Of a stretch of 64,000 nt of DNA, positions 31,380 to 40,810 are shown in pieces. The first letter of the stretch is position 1. Every line of letters begins with the position of its first letter. The notes below the pieces were generated by a model. It was given only the letters and a program-made list of their open reading frames with translations. It was not told the DNA's origin and searched no databases. The stretch spans positions 1 through 64,000 of the forward strand of contig JAXLZZ010000004.1 of the NCBI GenBank assembly GCA_046350675.1. The letters are read 5' to 3'. This stretch comes from JAXLZZ01 sp046350675 (GTDB lineage Bacteria; Patescibacteriota; Saccharimonadia; Saccharimonadales; UBA4665). The position numbers were made by a program, and so were the translations under genes.

Positions 31380-32567
31380 ATGAAGAATCTAACTGAGTAT
31401 GTGGGTAAACATCGATTACGGGTAGGTATTGGCGTATTAGGCGTCGTTTTTGCGCTAGTTTTGATGTTTTGGCGCCTTGGCTCGCTCACCGCAGGCCTCA
31501 GCCCACAGGAGCTTAAAACACTCAATACCCCTGTTGGACTGCATGCTCTATATAACAATCCCTTCTATCTTCCTTTGGAGCTAGTTCGTTCTGTGCTCTT
31601 CGTTGCCATAAGTGACTTCGGAGCACTCATCGGCCGCATACCAAATGCACTATTTGGGCTACTAGCGGTAGCCAGCTTTGCATACGTAGTCTTGAAGTGG
31701 CATGGTCGGCGCACAGCCATATTCTCAACGGCATTGTTCGCTACAAGCGCCTGGGTACTGCACGTAAGTCGTACGGCAAGCTTTGATGTGCTGTATCTTT
31801 GTGCCATACCAGTACTGCTTTGCACAGGTATTCTGTTGCAAAAACATGCCAACAAGGCCTTAGTTTTCTACGGCACGCTTATCGCATGGCTTGCACTACT
31901 GTATGTACCGGGTATGGTTTGGCTGATTGCTTTGACATGGTATTGGCAGCGTGATGTGTTGCTAGATGGTTGGAAAAGTCGTAAGGCAGCGTGGCAGCGC
32001 TTGTTAAGTATTCTGCTTGCAGTGCTAGCTGTACCGCTGCTTTTGTTGCAGCTGTTTCGCCCGGGTCAACTACTACTTTGGCTTGGTATACCGGGGCAGG
32101 GGGATGCGCCAGTAACCATTGGCAAGCATTTTGTAGCTGTTGGCGTGCACTTATTTGTCAGAGGGCCACAATATCCTGACATCTGGTTAGCAAAAGCTCC
32201 TATCTTTGATATATTCACGCTTGTAATGTGTGCCATTGGTATATATTTTTACGCTCGGCACGTTAAAGCGTTCCGCACAAAAATGCTGCTGAGCTATGTA
32301 GTAGTGGGTTGGCTTTTGGTTGGTATTCACGGGGCTGTTGACCTAAGCCTGTTAATCCCGATCATATATGTTTTGGTGGCTGCCGGTATTGCGTATTTAC
32401 TACGTGAATGGCTGCAAGTATTCCCGATGAACCCATTTGCCCGTGGGCTTGGCGTAACGCTTATCAGCGTTGCTGTGTTACTAAGCTGTCTGTATAACGT
32501 TCGGGCATACTTTGTTGCATGGCCGAATAACTCCACCACCAAAGCGCTCTTCCGCTACGATCGCTAA
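31380..32567 (+). CDS. Polytopic membrane protein, GT-C glycosyltransferase-like
   Basis: 395 aa with roughly 9-10 membrane segments. An early loop (GLSPQELKTLN, in place of the usual acidic DE motif) and a following LVRSVLFVAI/FGALIGRIPNALFGLLAV pattern resemble ArnT/PMT-type (GT39/GT83) lipid-linked sugar transferases. RIPNALFG is the characteristic R-x-P segment of that group. The catalytic acidic pair is not clear, so activity is uncertain. A TATACT box 11 bases before the ATG serves as the promoter. Confidence 0.6.
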   Translation: MKNLTEYVGKHRLRVGIGVLGVVFALVLMFWRLGSLTAGLSPQELKTLNTPVGLHALYNNPFYLPLELVRSVLFVAISDFGALIGRIPNALFGLLAVASFAYVVLKWHGRRTAIFSTALFATSAWVLHVSRTASFDVLYLCAIPVLLCTGILLQKHANKALVFYGTLIAWLALLYVPGMVWLIALTWYWQRDVLLDGWKSRKAAWQRLLSILLAVLAVPLLLLQLFRPGQLLLWLGIPGQGDAPVTIGKHFVAVGVHLFVRGPQYPDIWLAKAPIFDIFTLVMCAIGIYFYARHVKAFRTKMLLSYVVVGWLLVGIHGAVDLSLLIPIIYVLVAAGIAYLLREWLQVFPMNPFARGLGVTLISVAVLLSCLYNVRAYFVAWPNNSTTKALFRYDR

Positions 32568-32603
32568 CAGTGGTATACTAGAATTAACTAACAGGGAGTA
32601 ACT

Positions 32604-32897
32604 ATGAGTCGTTTTGACCAAGCAAAAATGCTAATGCGCGTAAAGAAAATTCAGAAAGAACTTTCTAACCACATTATTACTGTTGAAAAAGGTGATGGTG
32701 CCGTTCGTGTAGAGATTAATGGTGAGCAAAAAATCAAGAAAATCCACATCGATCCAGAATATATTGATCTAGACGACATAGGCGAGCTTGAGCGTTGGGT
32801 AGAAGATGCCGTAAAAGAGGCAATTCAAGAAAGCCAAAAGGTTGCCGCAGAAAAAATGCAGCCAATGATGGGTGCGCTCGGCAACCTAGGAATGTAA
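32604..32897 (+). CDS. YbaB/EbfC-family nucleoid-associated protein
   Basis: 97 aa, small DNA-binding dimer. The pattern DQAKMLMRVKKIQKELSNHI followed by VEINGEQKIKKIHIDPEYID and a C-terminal helix ending MMGALGNLGM matches YbaB/EbfC. An extended -10 (TGGTATACT) and AGGGAG ribosome site are present. recR follows after 3 bp, the usual neighbour of ybaB. Confidence 0.92.
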   Translation: MSRFDQAKMLMRVKKIQKELSNHIITVEKGDGAVRVEINGEQKIKKIHIDPEYIDLDDIGELERWVEDAVKEAIQESQKVAAEKMQPMMGALGNLGM

Positions 32898-32900
32898 TCT

Positions 32901-33506
32901 ATGCAGTTGCTGCCGCCAGCGCTGTCTGACTTGATTGAAGCATTTGGTCTTTTGCCAGGTGTAGGCCCGCGTACCGCCGAGCGATATGCATACTACTTGG
33001 CCCGTCAAACGTCGAATTCACCTCAACAACTTGCCGAAGCGTTGCAACATGTACAAAGCGGCATTGGCTACTGCAAAAAAACATTTGCGCTGGTGCCTGC
33101 TGGTCAAGAGCTATCAGATCTCTACACTGATCCACGGCGAGACAAAACAGTGGTAGCCGTAGTAGCTGAGCCATTTGATTTGATAGCCCTAGAAAAGACT
33201 GGTCAATTCAATGGTACGTATCATGTCTTAGGCGGGCTAGTGTCCCCAATCGATGGAGTGGGGCCAGAGCAGCTCCACATTAAAGAGTTAATTCAACGGA
33301 TTGATGACGATACAGTTACCGAAGTTATTCTAGCTACAAATGCCAGTGTCGAAGGTGAATCAACAGCCTTGTACATCCAAAAAGAGCTTGGTGATCGCAA
33401 AGTAACGCTCACGCGTCTCGCGCAAGGGCTATCAGTAGGTGTTGACCTAGAGTACGCTGATCAAATATCCCTCGGCCGTGCCCTGGAAGGCCGCCAAGCT
33501 CTATGA
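32901..33506 (+). CDS. recR: Recombination protein RecR without an intact zinc finger
   Basis: 201 aa. RecR loads RecA with RecF/RecO. The N-terminal helix-hairpin-helix (LLPGVGPRTAERYAYYL), the Toprim domain (VVAVVAEPFDLIALEKTGQF, YHVLGG, PIDGVGPEQL) and the EVILATNASVEGESTA Walker-like end are all present. The zinc finger, normally four cysteines, keeps only its first Cys (IGYCKKTFALVPAGQELSDL), so metal binding is probably lost. Ends in an ATGA overlap with the Nudix gene. Confidence 0.93.
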   Translation: MQLLPPALSDLIEAFGLLPGVGPRTAERYAYYLARQTSNSPQQLAEALQHVQSGIGYCKKTFALVPAGQELSDLYTDPRRDKTVVAVVAEPFDLIALEKTGQFNGTYHVLGGLVSPIDGVGPEQLHIKELIQRIDDDTVTEVILATNASVEGESTALYIQKELGDRKVTLTRLAQGLSVGVDLEYADQISLGRALEGRQAL

Positions 33507-34012
33507 GGAATTATCAATTTTGCCCATACTGCGGAGCCCAAAATAGCCTGAAAGCCCGTACTGCGAGCGAATACCAGTGCAACACCTGCGAGCGGCTACT
33601 ATGGGACAACCCTCGTGCAACCGTTGCTGTGATTTTACGCAACGACCAAGGTGAGCTTGCCTACGCGGAGCGGGCAATAGAACCAAATAAAGGTAAGTTT
33701 GATTTCCCGGGTGGGTTTGTTGAGTATAACGAAGATATGTATCAAGCCTGTGCGAGAGAGTTAGAAGAAGAAATGGGCATTACGGTTGATACTGAATCAT
33801 TGCACATTATTACTGCGTACACACTGGAGTACTTACCCGGTGTTTCCGTGATGGATATGATTATTGTCGCAGATAGGTGGCAGGGTGATATACAAGCTCA
33901 AGATGACGTTGCAGCGATTGCTTGGAAGCCTATAGAGTTTATCGACAGCGAACAGTTTGCTCCACCATATCCAGGACTTGTCGAAAAATTACGATCATAT
34001 CTGAAGAAATAA
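33503..34012 (+). CDS. Nudix hydrolase with N-terminal zinc ribbon
   Basis: 169 aa. Zinc ribbon FCPYCGAQNS...YQCNTC at residues 6-29, then a Nudix domain whose box GGFVEYNEDMYQACARELEE continues EMGI, matching GX5EX7REUXEEXGU. Zinc-ribbon Nudix proteins cleave nucleoside diphosphates such as NADH or sugar nucleotides; the substrate is unknown here. Translationally coupled to recR. Confidence 0.9.
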   Translation: MRNYQFCPYCGAQNSLKARTASEYQCNTCERLLWDNPRATVAVILRNDQGELAYAERAIEPNKGKFDFPGGFVEYNEDMYQACARELEEEMGITVDTESLHIITAYTLEYLPGVSVMDMIIVADRWQGDIQAQDDVAAIAWKPIEFIDSEQFAPPYPGLVEKLRSYLKK

Positions 34013-34026
34013 TCTATACTTATAGC

Positions 34027-35037
34027 ATGCAAGAATACCCCGAAGCGGCTACCATTAAAGAAATTGTCGAAAAAGCACATAAGATTGTGATCATTCAGGC
34101 TGATAATCCAGACGCAGACAGTCTTGGGTCGGCGCTTGCACTCGAGCACATCATTGGCGATATGGGTAAAGAGCCGTATCTATACTGCGCCGTTGATACG
34201 CCAACCTATCTACGATATATGTCTGGTTGGGATCGAGTTCAGAAAGATTTGCCAAAGGACTTTGACGCCAGCATTATTGTTGACGCGTCCACTATGACGT
34301 TATTTGAACGTTTAAGCCAATCAGGTCAACAAGGTTGGCTAGCCAGTAAGCCATGTGCTGTTATTGACCACCATGAAATTGTGGAGAATCCAATTCCGTT
34401 TGCAACAGTTACCGTAAATGATAGCTCCCGTGCGTCAGCCGGAGAGCTTATCTATATCATTGCAAAGCAACTCAATTGGAGTGTCTCAACTGCCGCCCAA
34501 GAGCTACTAATGACTTCTATTCTCGGGGACACTCAAGGGTTAACAAACCAGCTTGCTTCTTCAGAAACATATAAGATTATGGCGGAATTTGTTGAAAATG
34601 GCGTTGATCGACCAAAACTCGAAGAGCAGCGCCGGGAATTTGGCAAAATGCAGCCCGAAATCTATAGCTACAAAGCTGACTTAATTAAGCGCACAGAATT
34701 CGCTGATGACGGTAAAATTGCCCTAGTCATAATTCCACAAAAAGAAATTAACACCTACAGCCCACTGTATAACCCTGCACCGTTAATTCAAGCAGATATG
34801 TTACAAACACAAGGTGTAGAAGTAGCTGTTGTGCTAAAGAGTTACGATGATGGCCGTGTAACCGCTGCTATTCGCTCAAATCTCGCTTCACCGATAGCGG
34901 CTCAACTAGCTGATCACTTTGGCGGTGGTGGACACGCTAATGCAAGTGGTTTTAAGGTGACTGACGGCCGTAACGTAGACCAGATCAAGCAAGAATGCAT
35001 TGCCAGAGCTACGGAGCTTTTGGAGGCCACCAAATGA
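34027..35037 (+). CDS. DHH-family phosphoesterase, NrnA-like
   Basis: 336 aa. NrnA-type enzymes degrade nanoRNA and pAp. Visible motifs: DNPDADSLGSALAL (motif I), IVDAS, the DHHE signature in VIDHHEIV, GDTQGLTN, and the DHHA1 motif FGGGGHANASGF. Motif I lacks the usual His before the PDxD (it reads QADNPDAD). Start at 34027, where TATACT ends 6 bases upstream (leaderless). The stop overlaps the cysS start. Confidence 0.85.
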   Translation: MQEYPEAATIKEIVEKAHKIVIIQADNPDADSLGSALALEHIIGDMGKEPYLYCAVDTPTYLRYMSGWDRVQKDLPKDFDASIIVDASTMTLFERLSQSGQQGWLASKPCAVIDHHEIVENPIPFATVTVNDSSRASAGELIYIIAKQLNWSVSTAAQELLMTSILGDTQGLTNQLASSETYKIMAEFVENGVDRPKLEEQRREFGKMQPEIYSYKADLIKRTEFADDGKIALVIIPQKEINTYSPLYNPAPLIQADMLQTQGVEVAVVLKSYDDGRVTAAIRSNLASPIAAQLADHFGGGGHANASGFKVTDGRNVDQIKQECIARATELLEATK

Positions 35038-36428
35038 AGCTTTTTAATACTTTGACTCGACAGCTTGATGAGATTGATCCAATTCACCAAGACGGATCTA
35101 TTGGCGTGTATACGTGTGGCCCAACAGTCTACGACTACGCGCATATCGGGCATTGGTTTAACTACGTACGTATGGATACCTTAATCCGTGCGCTGAGAGC
35201 CTCTGGGTATACACCAAACTGGGTGATGAATATAACCGATGTTGGACACCTGGTAAGTGATGCTGATGAAGGCGAAGATAAGCTTGAAAAAGGCGCGCGC
35301 CGCGAAGGAAAAACAGCGTGGGAAGTAGCGGAATTCTACACCAAAGATTTCCTAGAGTGCATGAAATTGCTCAACATGCTCGAACCAGCACATATTGTGA
35401 AGGCAACTGATCATATTCAGGAGCAAATTGAGCTGATTCAAAAGCTTGAAGAGAAAGGCTTTACCTATGTTATAGACGATGGCGTCTACTATGATACAAG
35501 CAAATTTGAGGGCTATGCTGCTTTTGCGCGACTTGACCTTGATCAGCAGGAAGCTGGCGCGCGAGTAAGTTTTAATGAGCAAAAACGCAATAGTTCTGAT
35601 TTTGCGCTTTGGAAGTTTTCGCCAAAAGATGCGCAGCGCGATATGGAGTGGGATAGTCCGTGGGGCAAGGGCTTCCCGGGCTGGCACATTGAATGTTCGG
35701 CCATGAGCATGAAATACCTTGGCGATACGCTTGATATCCACACTGGCGGCATTGATCATGTGCCAGTGCACCATACTAACGAAATTGCTCAAAGCGAGGC
35801 TGCAACTGGCAAGCGATTTGCCAATTACTGGATGCACAGTAATCACTTGATGGTTGAGGGCGAAAAAATAGCTAAATCCACAGGCAACGGTATTCGTTTG
35901 CAAGAGCTTATTGAGAAGGGATTCAGCCCAGAGGCAGTTCGCTTGTATGTGCACGAATCTCACTACAGAACTAACGCTCATTTTAGTTTGGAAGGGCTAC
36001 AAGCGGCTGCAAATCGCTTGCAAGGTTATCGGGCAACTGCTGCGCTGCGATGGCAGCCTAAACAGGTAGAGAGTATTGATCTTACGCAGCTTCTAGCAGA
36101 TATCAAATCAAGCCTCACAGAAGATCTAAACACACCCGAAGCCCTAGCGACTCTGAGCGCCTGGTCTGATCAGGTGAGTAGTTCCTTATTGTCAGACACA
36201 CTAGAGCCTCAGTTTGAGGCATTTCTATGCGAAATCGATGATCTATTGGGCTTACATTTATTAGCTGTCAAGGACATTGCTGACGACCAAAAACAGCTCC
36301 TAGAGGCTCGTGAGCAGGCTAGAGAGGCAAAGGATTGGTCAGAGGCCGACAAAATTCGGGCAGAACTTGAATCACAAGGAGTCGGCGTTCGCGACACCGA
36401 GCACGGCCCTATTTGGTTTCCGTTGTAA
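35034..36428 (+). CDS. cysS: Cysteinyl-tRNA synthetase
   Basis: 464 aa, class I synthetase. YTCGPTVYDYAHIGHW holds the zinc ligand Cys28 and the HIGH motif (37-40); GWHIECSAMS supplies a further zinc ligand; HHTNEIAQSEA follows. The second signature reads GEKIAKSTGN, a KIAKS variant of KMSKS. The C-terminal helical anticodon domain is complete. Start at 35034 overlaps the NrnA-like stop by 4 bp. The 3' end overlaps the convergent permease gene by 20 bp. Confidence 0.96.
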   Translation: MKLFNTLTRQLDEIDPIHQDGSIGVYTCGPTVYDYAHIGHWFNYVRMDTLIRALRASGYTPNWVMNITDVGHLVSDADEGEDKLEKGARREGKTAWEVAEFYTKDFLECMKLLNMLEPAHIVKATDHIQEQIELIQKLEEKGFTYVIDDGVYYDTSKFEGYAAFARLDLDQQEAGARVSFNEQKRNSSDFALWKFSPKDAQRDMEWDSPWGKGFPGWHIECSAMSMKYLGDTLDIHTGGIDHVPVHHTNEIAQSEAATGKRFANYWMHSNHLMVEGEKIAKSTGNGIRLQELIEKGFSPEAVRLYVHESHYRTNAHFSLEGLQAAANRLQGYRATAALRWQPKQVESIDLTQLLADIKSSLTEDLNTPEALATLSAWSDQVSSSLLSDTLEPQFEAFLCEIDDLLGLHLLAVKDIADDQKQLLEAREQAREAKDWSEADKIRAELESQGVGVRDTEHGPIWFPL

Positions 36429-37527
36429 GCTTCTTGAACTTCGTAGCGTCGATGATCCCTTGACTACGAAGATATTCGAGTAGACCAATACGCAAACAAC
36501 CGGCAACCGGAATTGCCACCAACGCGCCAATCACGCCGCCAAGGCTGGCGCCAACAATTAGGGCGGTGAATACTAGTAGAGGTGACATATTTGTGGTATT
36601 TGCTTGGATACGCGGCTGCACAAAGTAGTTTTCGATCTGTTGGTACAGTATGTAGTACGCAAGAATGATTATCGCTGCATTTACCGAAGTAAACAGTGCA
36701 ACTGTTGTCACAATAATTGCACCAATAGTGTGTCCTACCATTGGGATTAACCCGCAGATAAGCACGATAACCATCAATGCAATCGGATAGCTAATATCAA
36801 GGATGAATAGCATTGGTACGATAAATAATGCAGCGACAATTGCTAATAGCAGCTGTCCATTTACGTAGCCTTTAATGACGCTATACATATCTGTAGTTAG
36901 GCGGTTATACATTTCCTTGTGTCGTTCTGGCACAATTTCTTTTGAAAATTTAATCCAGCGCGGGCCTTCTACAAGCATCATAAACGTTAACACCAAGACT
37001 GTTAGAACAGCAAAGAAGCTTGACCCTATTTTTTGGGCAGTAGTTAGGGCGACACCCCCTGAATTTTTGACACGCCCAGCTAGTTGGTCAGATACACTCT
37101 CGATATCATCTTGAAGTTTATGTTCACGGATAAAACGGCCGGTAACGCTGTCTTGCCCCTGAAAATCATCAAGCAATCGTGGGGCAGCTGATACGAAGCT
37201 TTGCGTCTGCTTGGCAAGCGGTGGCGCAACGCTGGCGATAAAAGCTCCAAGAGCTACTACTACAATAAGAAAAGAAATAGTTGTAGCCAGAGCGCGGCTG
37301 CCTCTACTGCGACCCGGTAACTTCTGGCCAAGCCAGTTCACGGGGCTGTTGAGAGCCAGAGCTAGAAAGAACGCGATAAATATTAACAGTAGCGCATGAG
37401 CTGCTTTGTGAATAGCACCAAATAGTAATATGGTGCCCAGAATTAATAAGGTAAGACGCACAAACGTACGGAACGATATCGTAACTGATAATTCCTCTAC
37501 CTCGGGCTTGCGCTTAAAATGCACCAT
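36409..37527 (-). CDS. AI-2E family (PerM/YdiK) membrane protein
   Basis: 372 aa with seven to eight membrane segments in the pattern of the AI-2E exporter family: LALALNSPVNWLGQKLPGRS near the N-terminus, a large soluble loop (residues ~95-165), then PLLVFTALIVGASLGGVIG and IPVAGCLRIGLLEYLR. The family includes autoinducer exporters and Na+/H+ antiporters; the substrate is not readable. It has a leaderless promoter lying in the end of the adjacent GT4 gene. Convergent 20-bp overlap with cysS. Confidence 0.88.
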   Translation of the reverse strand: MVHFKRKPEVEELSVTISFRTFVRLTLLILGTILLFGAIHKAAHALLLIFIAFFLALALNSPVNWLGQKLPGRSRGSRALATTISFLIVVVALGAFIASVAPPLAKQTQSFVSAAPRLLDDFQGQDSVTGRFIREHKLQDDIESVSDQLAGRVKNSGGVALTTAQKIGSSFFAVLTVLVLTFMMLVEGPRWIKFSKEIVPERHKEMYNRLTTDMYSVIKGYVNGQLLLAIVAALFIVPMLFILDISYPIALMVIVLICGLIPMVGHTIGAIIVTTVALFTSVNAAIIILAYYILYQQIENYFVQPRIQANTTNMSPLLVFTALIVGASLGGVIGALVAIPVAGCLRIGLLEYLRSQGIIDATKFKKLTTETK

Positions 37528-37534
37528 AGCAAGT

Positions 37535-37563
37535 ATTATCTATGGGTTGCGGCGTTTACGCAA
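37535..37563 (-). promoter_or_regulatory. Promoter of the AI-2E family gene
   Basis: On the minus strand, -35 TTGCGT (37563-37558), 17 bp, -10 GATAAT (37540-37535), 7 bases before the ATG. It overlaps the 3' end of the GT4 gene. Confidence 0.65.
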
Positions 37564-38685
37564 TGCCTCATCGTAGATCGCTTCTAGTTTTTTGCCTACA
37601 ACATGAATATCAAAATCAGCTGTGTAGCTCGTTCCCCATTTTTGAGCTCGTTCGCGGACTTTTGGATGCCGCACGTATTGCCCTAGTAAATCGGTGAGAG
37701 CAGCAGCATTATGTGGATCAAATAACTGTTCTGGGCGCGGAGTCATCACTGTTCGATACCCGGGATTGTCACCCGCTAGCACTGCCGCCTTGCCACTCGC
37801 CATAGCTTCCAGCAGCACAATGCCAAAGCTTTCGCCACCGCTGCTTGGAAACACAGATATATCGGCAGATGCATAAAAACGTGGTTTGTCTTCTTCTGAT
37901 ACAAAGCCTTCCATACGGACGATATGTTGTAGCTTATTTTTACCGATAAAGTTTCTGATTTTTCCATCAAGTGGACCTTTACCGCAGATAATGACTTCAA
38001 AATCAGGAATATGACTTTGCTGCGCCAATCGAGCGACTGCTTGCAGGAGTAATTCACTACCTTTACGTGGCACTAAACGGCCCAGAAATAGAATTTTTAC
38101 ATTGTCATTCTGATAACGCTCAAGAGGTTGAGCATGTTTGAACCGTTTGTAATCAATTACATTGGGCAGGACGTCCGTTTTGATATGAAATGTATCCTCT
38201 GCAAAATCGGCACCAGCTTGCGACACGCTCACCACCGTATCAAAGCGCTTGAGCGAAGGTCGAAGCCACCACCCAAGCATGGTATTGCCGGCCGAAACCG
38301 TCCAGTTGTACGGTGCAATATGGAATGTGCCTATGACTGCCGTCGAGTCTGATGCTGCCAGTATAAGCCGCTGCGCCATAAACGGGCTGTGCGGCATCTG
38401 GACATGCAGCACATCGAATTGCTCTGCATCTAAAAAGTTTTTGAGCGCCTTTTTGCTGGTAGGAAGGGGAATTGTAGTGCGATTGCCGTTAAAGCGCACT
38501 TTGATGTTCTTGGCTAAACTATGCACATTCTGCAAGTCCGTTCGATGTGATTCACCAACCAAGTAGTGAACATCATGATTTTGGCTGCGCAGCCACTCAC
38601 CGATGGCTATGACGTATTGCTGCACTCCATCAGGCTGATCTAAGGATGTATCGAGAACTAAACCGATCTTTAGTCTGTTAGCCAT
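37540..38685 (-). CDS. Family 4 glycosyltransferase (PimA/PimB-like)
   Basis: 381 aa, GT-B fold. N-terminal MANRLKIGLVLDTSLDQPDG, a VLHVQMPHSPFMAQRL motif, then the C-terminal nucleotide-sugar domain with KILFLGRLVPRKGSELLLQA and the donor site GESFGIVLLEAMASG (E-x7-E). It overlaps the upstream GT4 by 8 bp, so the two act in the same pathway. Mannosylation or glucosylation of a membrane lipid is the likeliest role by family. Confidence 0.88.
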   Translation of the reverse strand: MANRLKIGLVLDTSLDQPDGVQQYVIAIGEWLRSQNHDVHYLVGESHRTDLQNVHSLAKNIKVRFNGNRTTIPLPTSKKALKNFLDAEQFDVLHVQMPHSPFMAQRLILAASDSTAVIGTFHIAPYNWTVSAGNTMLGWWLRPSLKRFDTVVSVSQAGADFAEDTFHIKTDVLPNVIDYKRFKHAQPLERYQNDNVKILFLGRLVPRKGSELLLQAVARLAQQSHIPDFEVIICGKGPLDGKIRNFIGKNKLQHIVRMEGFVSEEDKPRFYASADISVFPSSGGESFGIVLLEAMASGKAAVLAGDNPGYRTVMTPRPEQLFDPHNAAALTDLLGQYVRHPKVRERAQKWGTSYTADFDIHVVGKKLEAIYDEALRKRRNP

Positions 38686-39796
38686 GTTGTTTCAAGGCTT
38701 CTTTGTAGAGTTCTTCATACTCATCCACCACTCGAGGGTAGTTGAACTGTTTTACGTAGTCTAGGGCCCATTTTTGCCACATCTTGCGCAGATCTTGCTC
38801 GTAGATGAGTAGTTCAAGTCGCCGTGCAAACTCCTTACTATCCTGGGGATTCACAATTGATACGGCCCCCAGGCCTTGCATAACATCTGAGTAGCCTGAG
38901 TTGTTGCCGGCTACACAAACGGTGCCGGTCGCCATAGCTTCTAGCAGCACAATGCCAAAGCTTTCTCCATATATCGCCGGTGAGCAGAATATCGTTGCTT
39001 CACGGAGCAGTTGCATTTTGAGATCTTCGCTGACAAACCCCAAAAATTCGATGTTTTTAAGCTTTAGATCATCTGCAAGCAGCTCGAGCTTTTCACGATC
39101 CGGCCCATCACCTGCAATTATTAGCTTTACGTCTGGATTTTCTTGTGCGAACAACTGAAATGCCTCGAGCAAATATTTAACACCTTTGCGGCCTTCTAAG
39201 CGTCCTACAAATAAGACTGTCTTTGTGTTGGATTTCTTTCTGGCCGTTTTTTGATACTTACTTAGATCAATACCGTTTGGAATGATCGTTATTGGTTTGT
39301 CGGTAAGGCCAGCAGCGTATTCAGCCCCAGAATTTGATACAGCTGTTAGTACGTGTAGGTAGCGCATTACCGATTTGAGGTAGGGGGTAACTACTTTTAC
39401 AAGGCTGCGACTAACGTTTGTTTCAGGTAATTTAGAATGAAAGGTTGCGATGTTAACGGCATTTGAGCGTGTCAGCAATTGGCGGCTGAGTAGTGGCATC
39501 CAGGGCTCGTGAAAATGCAATATGTCAAATTTCTCTTCTTCGAGCATTGCGTCTATTTCTTCGCTGTCGTGAGTGCTTGATACCTGGGTGGTGGTGCGCA
39601 TAGGCGAGTGGAAATCGGTGGATGTGCCTGCAAAAATAACATCCGGGATCTCACTGCCATCGTGCTTGCGTGGTTTGGGGGTGATGATTTTGACAGTATG
39701 GCCACGTTCTTCAAGCCCAGCTTTTAGCGCCAGAACAACCTCCAGCACACCGCCGTGCTTATTGATGCTATACGGGCATACCAATCCAATTTTCAT
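38678..39796 (-). CDS. Family 4 glycosyltransferase (PimA-like)
   Basis: 372 aa. MKIGLVCPYSINKHGGVLEV carries the GGV loop near residue 16 that holds acceptor and donor in PimA-type enzymes. Further motifs: LHFHEPWMPLLSRQLL, TIIPNGIDLSKY, VLFVGRLEGRKGVKYLLEA and GESFGIVLLEAMATG. Paralogous to the downstream gene, implying sequential addition of two sugars to one acceptor, as in phosphatidylinositol-mannoside synthesis. The acceptor is unproven. Confidence 0.9.
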   Translation of the reverse strand: MKIGLVCPYSINKHGGVLEVVLALKAGLEERGHTVKIITPKPRKHDGSEIPDVIFAGTSTDFHSPMRTTTQVSSTHDSEEIDAMLEEEKFDILHFHEPWMPLLSRQLLTRSNAVNIATFHSKLPETNVSRSLVKVVTPYLKSVMRYLHVLTAVSNSGAEYAAGLTDKPITIIPNGIDLSKYQKTARKKSNTKTVLFVGRLEGRKGVKYLLEAFQLFAQENPDVKLIIAGDGPDREKLELLADDLKLKNIEFLGFVSEDLKMQLLREATIFCSPAIYGESFGIVLLEAMATGTVCVAGNNSGYSDVMQGLGAVSIVNPQDSKEFARRLELLIYEQDLRKMWQKWALDYVKQFNYPRVVDEYEELYKEALKQHG

Positions 39797-39814
39797 CTTA
39801 TCTCCAGTATATCA

Positions 39815-40759
39815 TTAACTGAGTTTGCGCAGCGCTCGGCGAAGGTTCTGTGGTATCAGCGGTGCCGCAGTTTTTTCATCGGCAATCACACTTGGTGCAT
39901 GAGCGGCCATATTGTATTCGGACTTATGAAAATCTTTGAAAATGATTCGCATGTGCTGCTCTACACGATAATTGTCAAAGAAATGGTCAGCCTTTGCTGC
40001 TACATGCCACACTGGCAAATCAATTTTGCCAAATTCACAGTTATCAAAGCGCAAGAATTCGCTACTTGTGTATGCCCACGTCTGAACATCGTTGTCATGC
40101 CAAAGTTTAACCTCAACATCTTTCAGCCGTTCTAGATCTTCGGCGTCTTTGGCTTGTGCAAACTTATGCTTTGCGTTGTGGGTACGGCCGTAGAAGTTTC
40201 TGAGCACGACAGGGCTGAGGGCAGTGTACCGGAAGATTGTAGCCGGTATTTTGTGCGACATGATTTTCGCCCCAGTAAGATAGCCATAATAGCGTGGTTT
40301 GCTAAAGATGAATTCGTCGTGGTGAGCAAATCCTACAATACTGCACATCATCACAACTTTTTTTGTTAGTTCGGGGTAGCGCTGTAACATACGGGTAGCA
40401 ACGACGAAGCCAAAGCTCATACCTGCAATTGCAACTTTTTTGCGCTTGTAACGCATCTTCACAAATGCTGCTAAATAATCGGCTAGGTTATTGATCGTGG
40501 GCTTTTTGCCAATTTTGTAAAAGCTATCCATACCGCCAAAGCCAGGCAGATCGGGCATGGTAACCGCGCCATAGCGGTTAAGTACCTGCACAACGCCCCA
40601 CCAACGTTCAATACTAGAGTGATGCCCATAAATGAAGAGAATCTCCATGTTCTTGGATTTGCCTTCTGGAGCAGGCATGTGTAATAAGCGTCCATCAAGA
40701 CCATTGATGTTCAAAGGCACTATATAGTCAGCGGGGTTCCGTGGAGCTTTTTTTGGCAT
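39815..40759 (-). CDS. Alpha/beta hydrolase
   Basis: 314 aa. Oxyanion region FIYGHHSSIERWWG, nucleophile elbow GMSFGFV, acid-loop region LPVWHVAAKADHFFD, and catalytic-His region MAAHAPS. No signal peptide. It stands 18 bp upstream of the two GT4 genes on the same strand, so it probably belongs to the envelope-lipid operon and may act as an acyl hydrolase or transferase. A TATAAT box (40785-40790, minus) precedes it. Confidence 0.85.
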   Translation of the reverse strand: MPKKAPRNPADYIVPLNINGLDGRLLHMPAPEGKSKNMEILFIYGHHSSIERWWGVVQVLNRYGAVTMPDLPGFGGMDSFYKIGKKPTINNLADYLAAFVKMRYKRKKVAIAGMSFGFVVATRMLQRYPELTKKVVMMCSIVGFAHHDEFIFSKPRYYGYLTGAKIMSHKIPATIFRYTALSPVVLRNFYGRTHNAKHKFAQAKDAEDLERLKDVEVKLWHDNDVQTWAYTSSEFLRFDNCEFGKIDLPVWHVAAKADHFFDNYRVEQHMRIIFKDFHKSEYNMAAHAPSVIADEKTAAPLIPQNLRRALRKLS

Positions 40760-40810
40760 AATCCTGTGAGGTTATTTGACAAGTATTATAGCAAGATTAC
40801 CTAACTGGGT

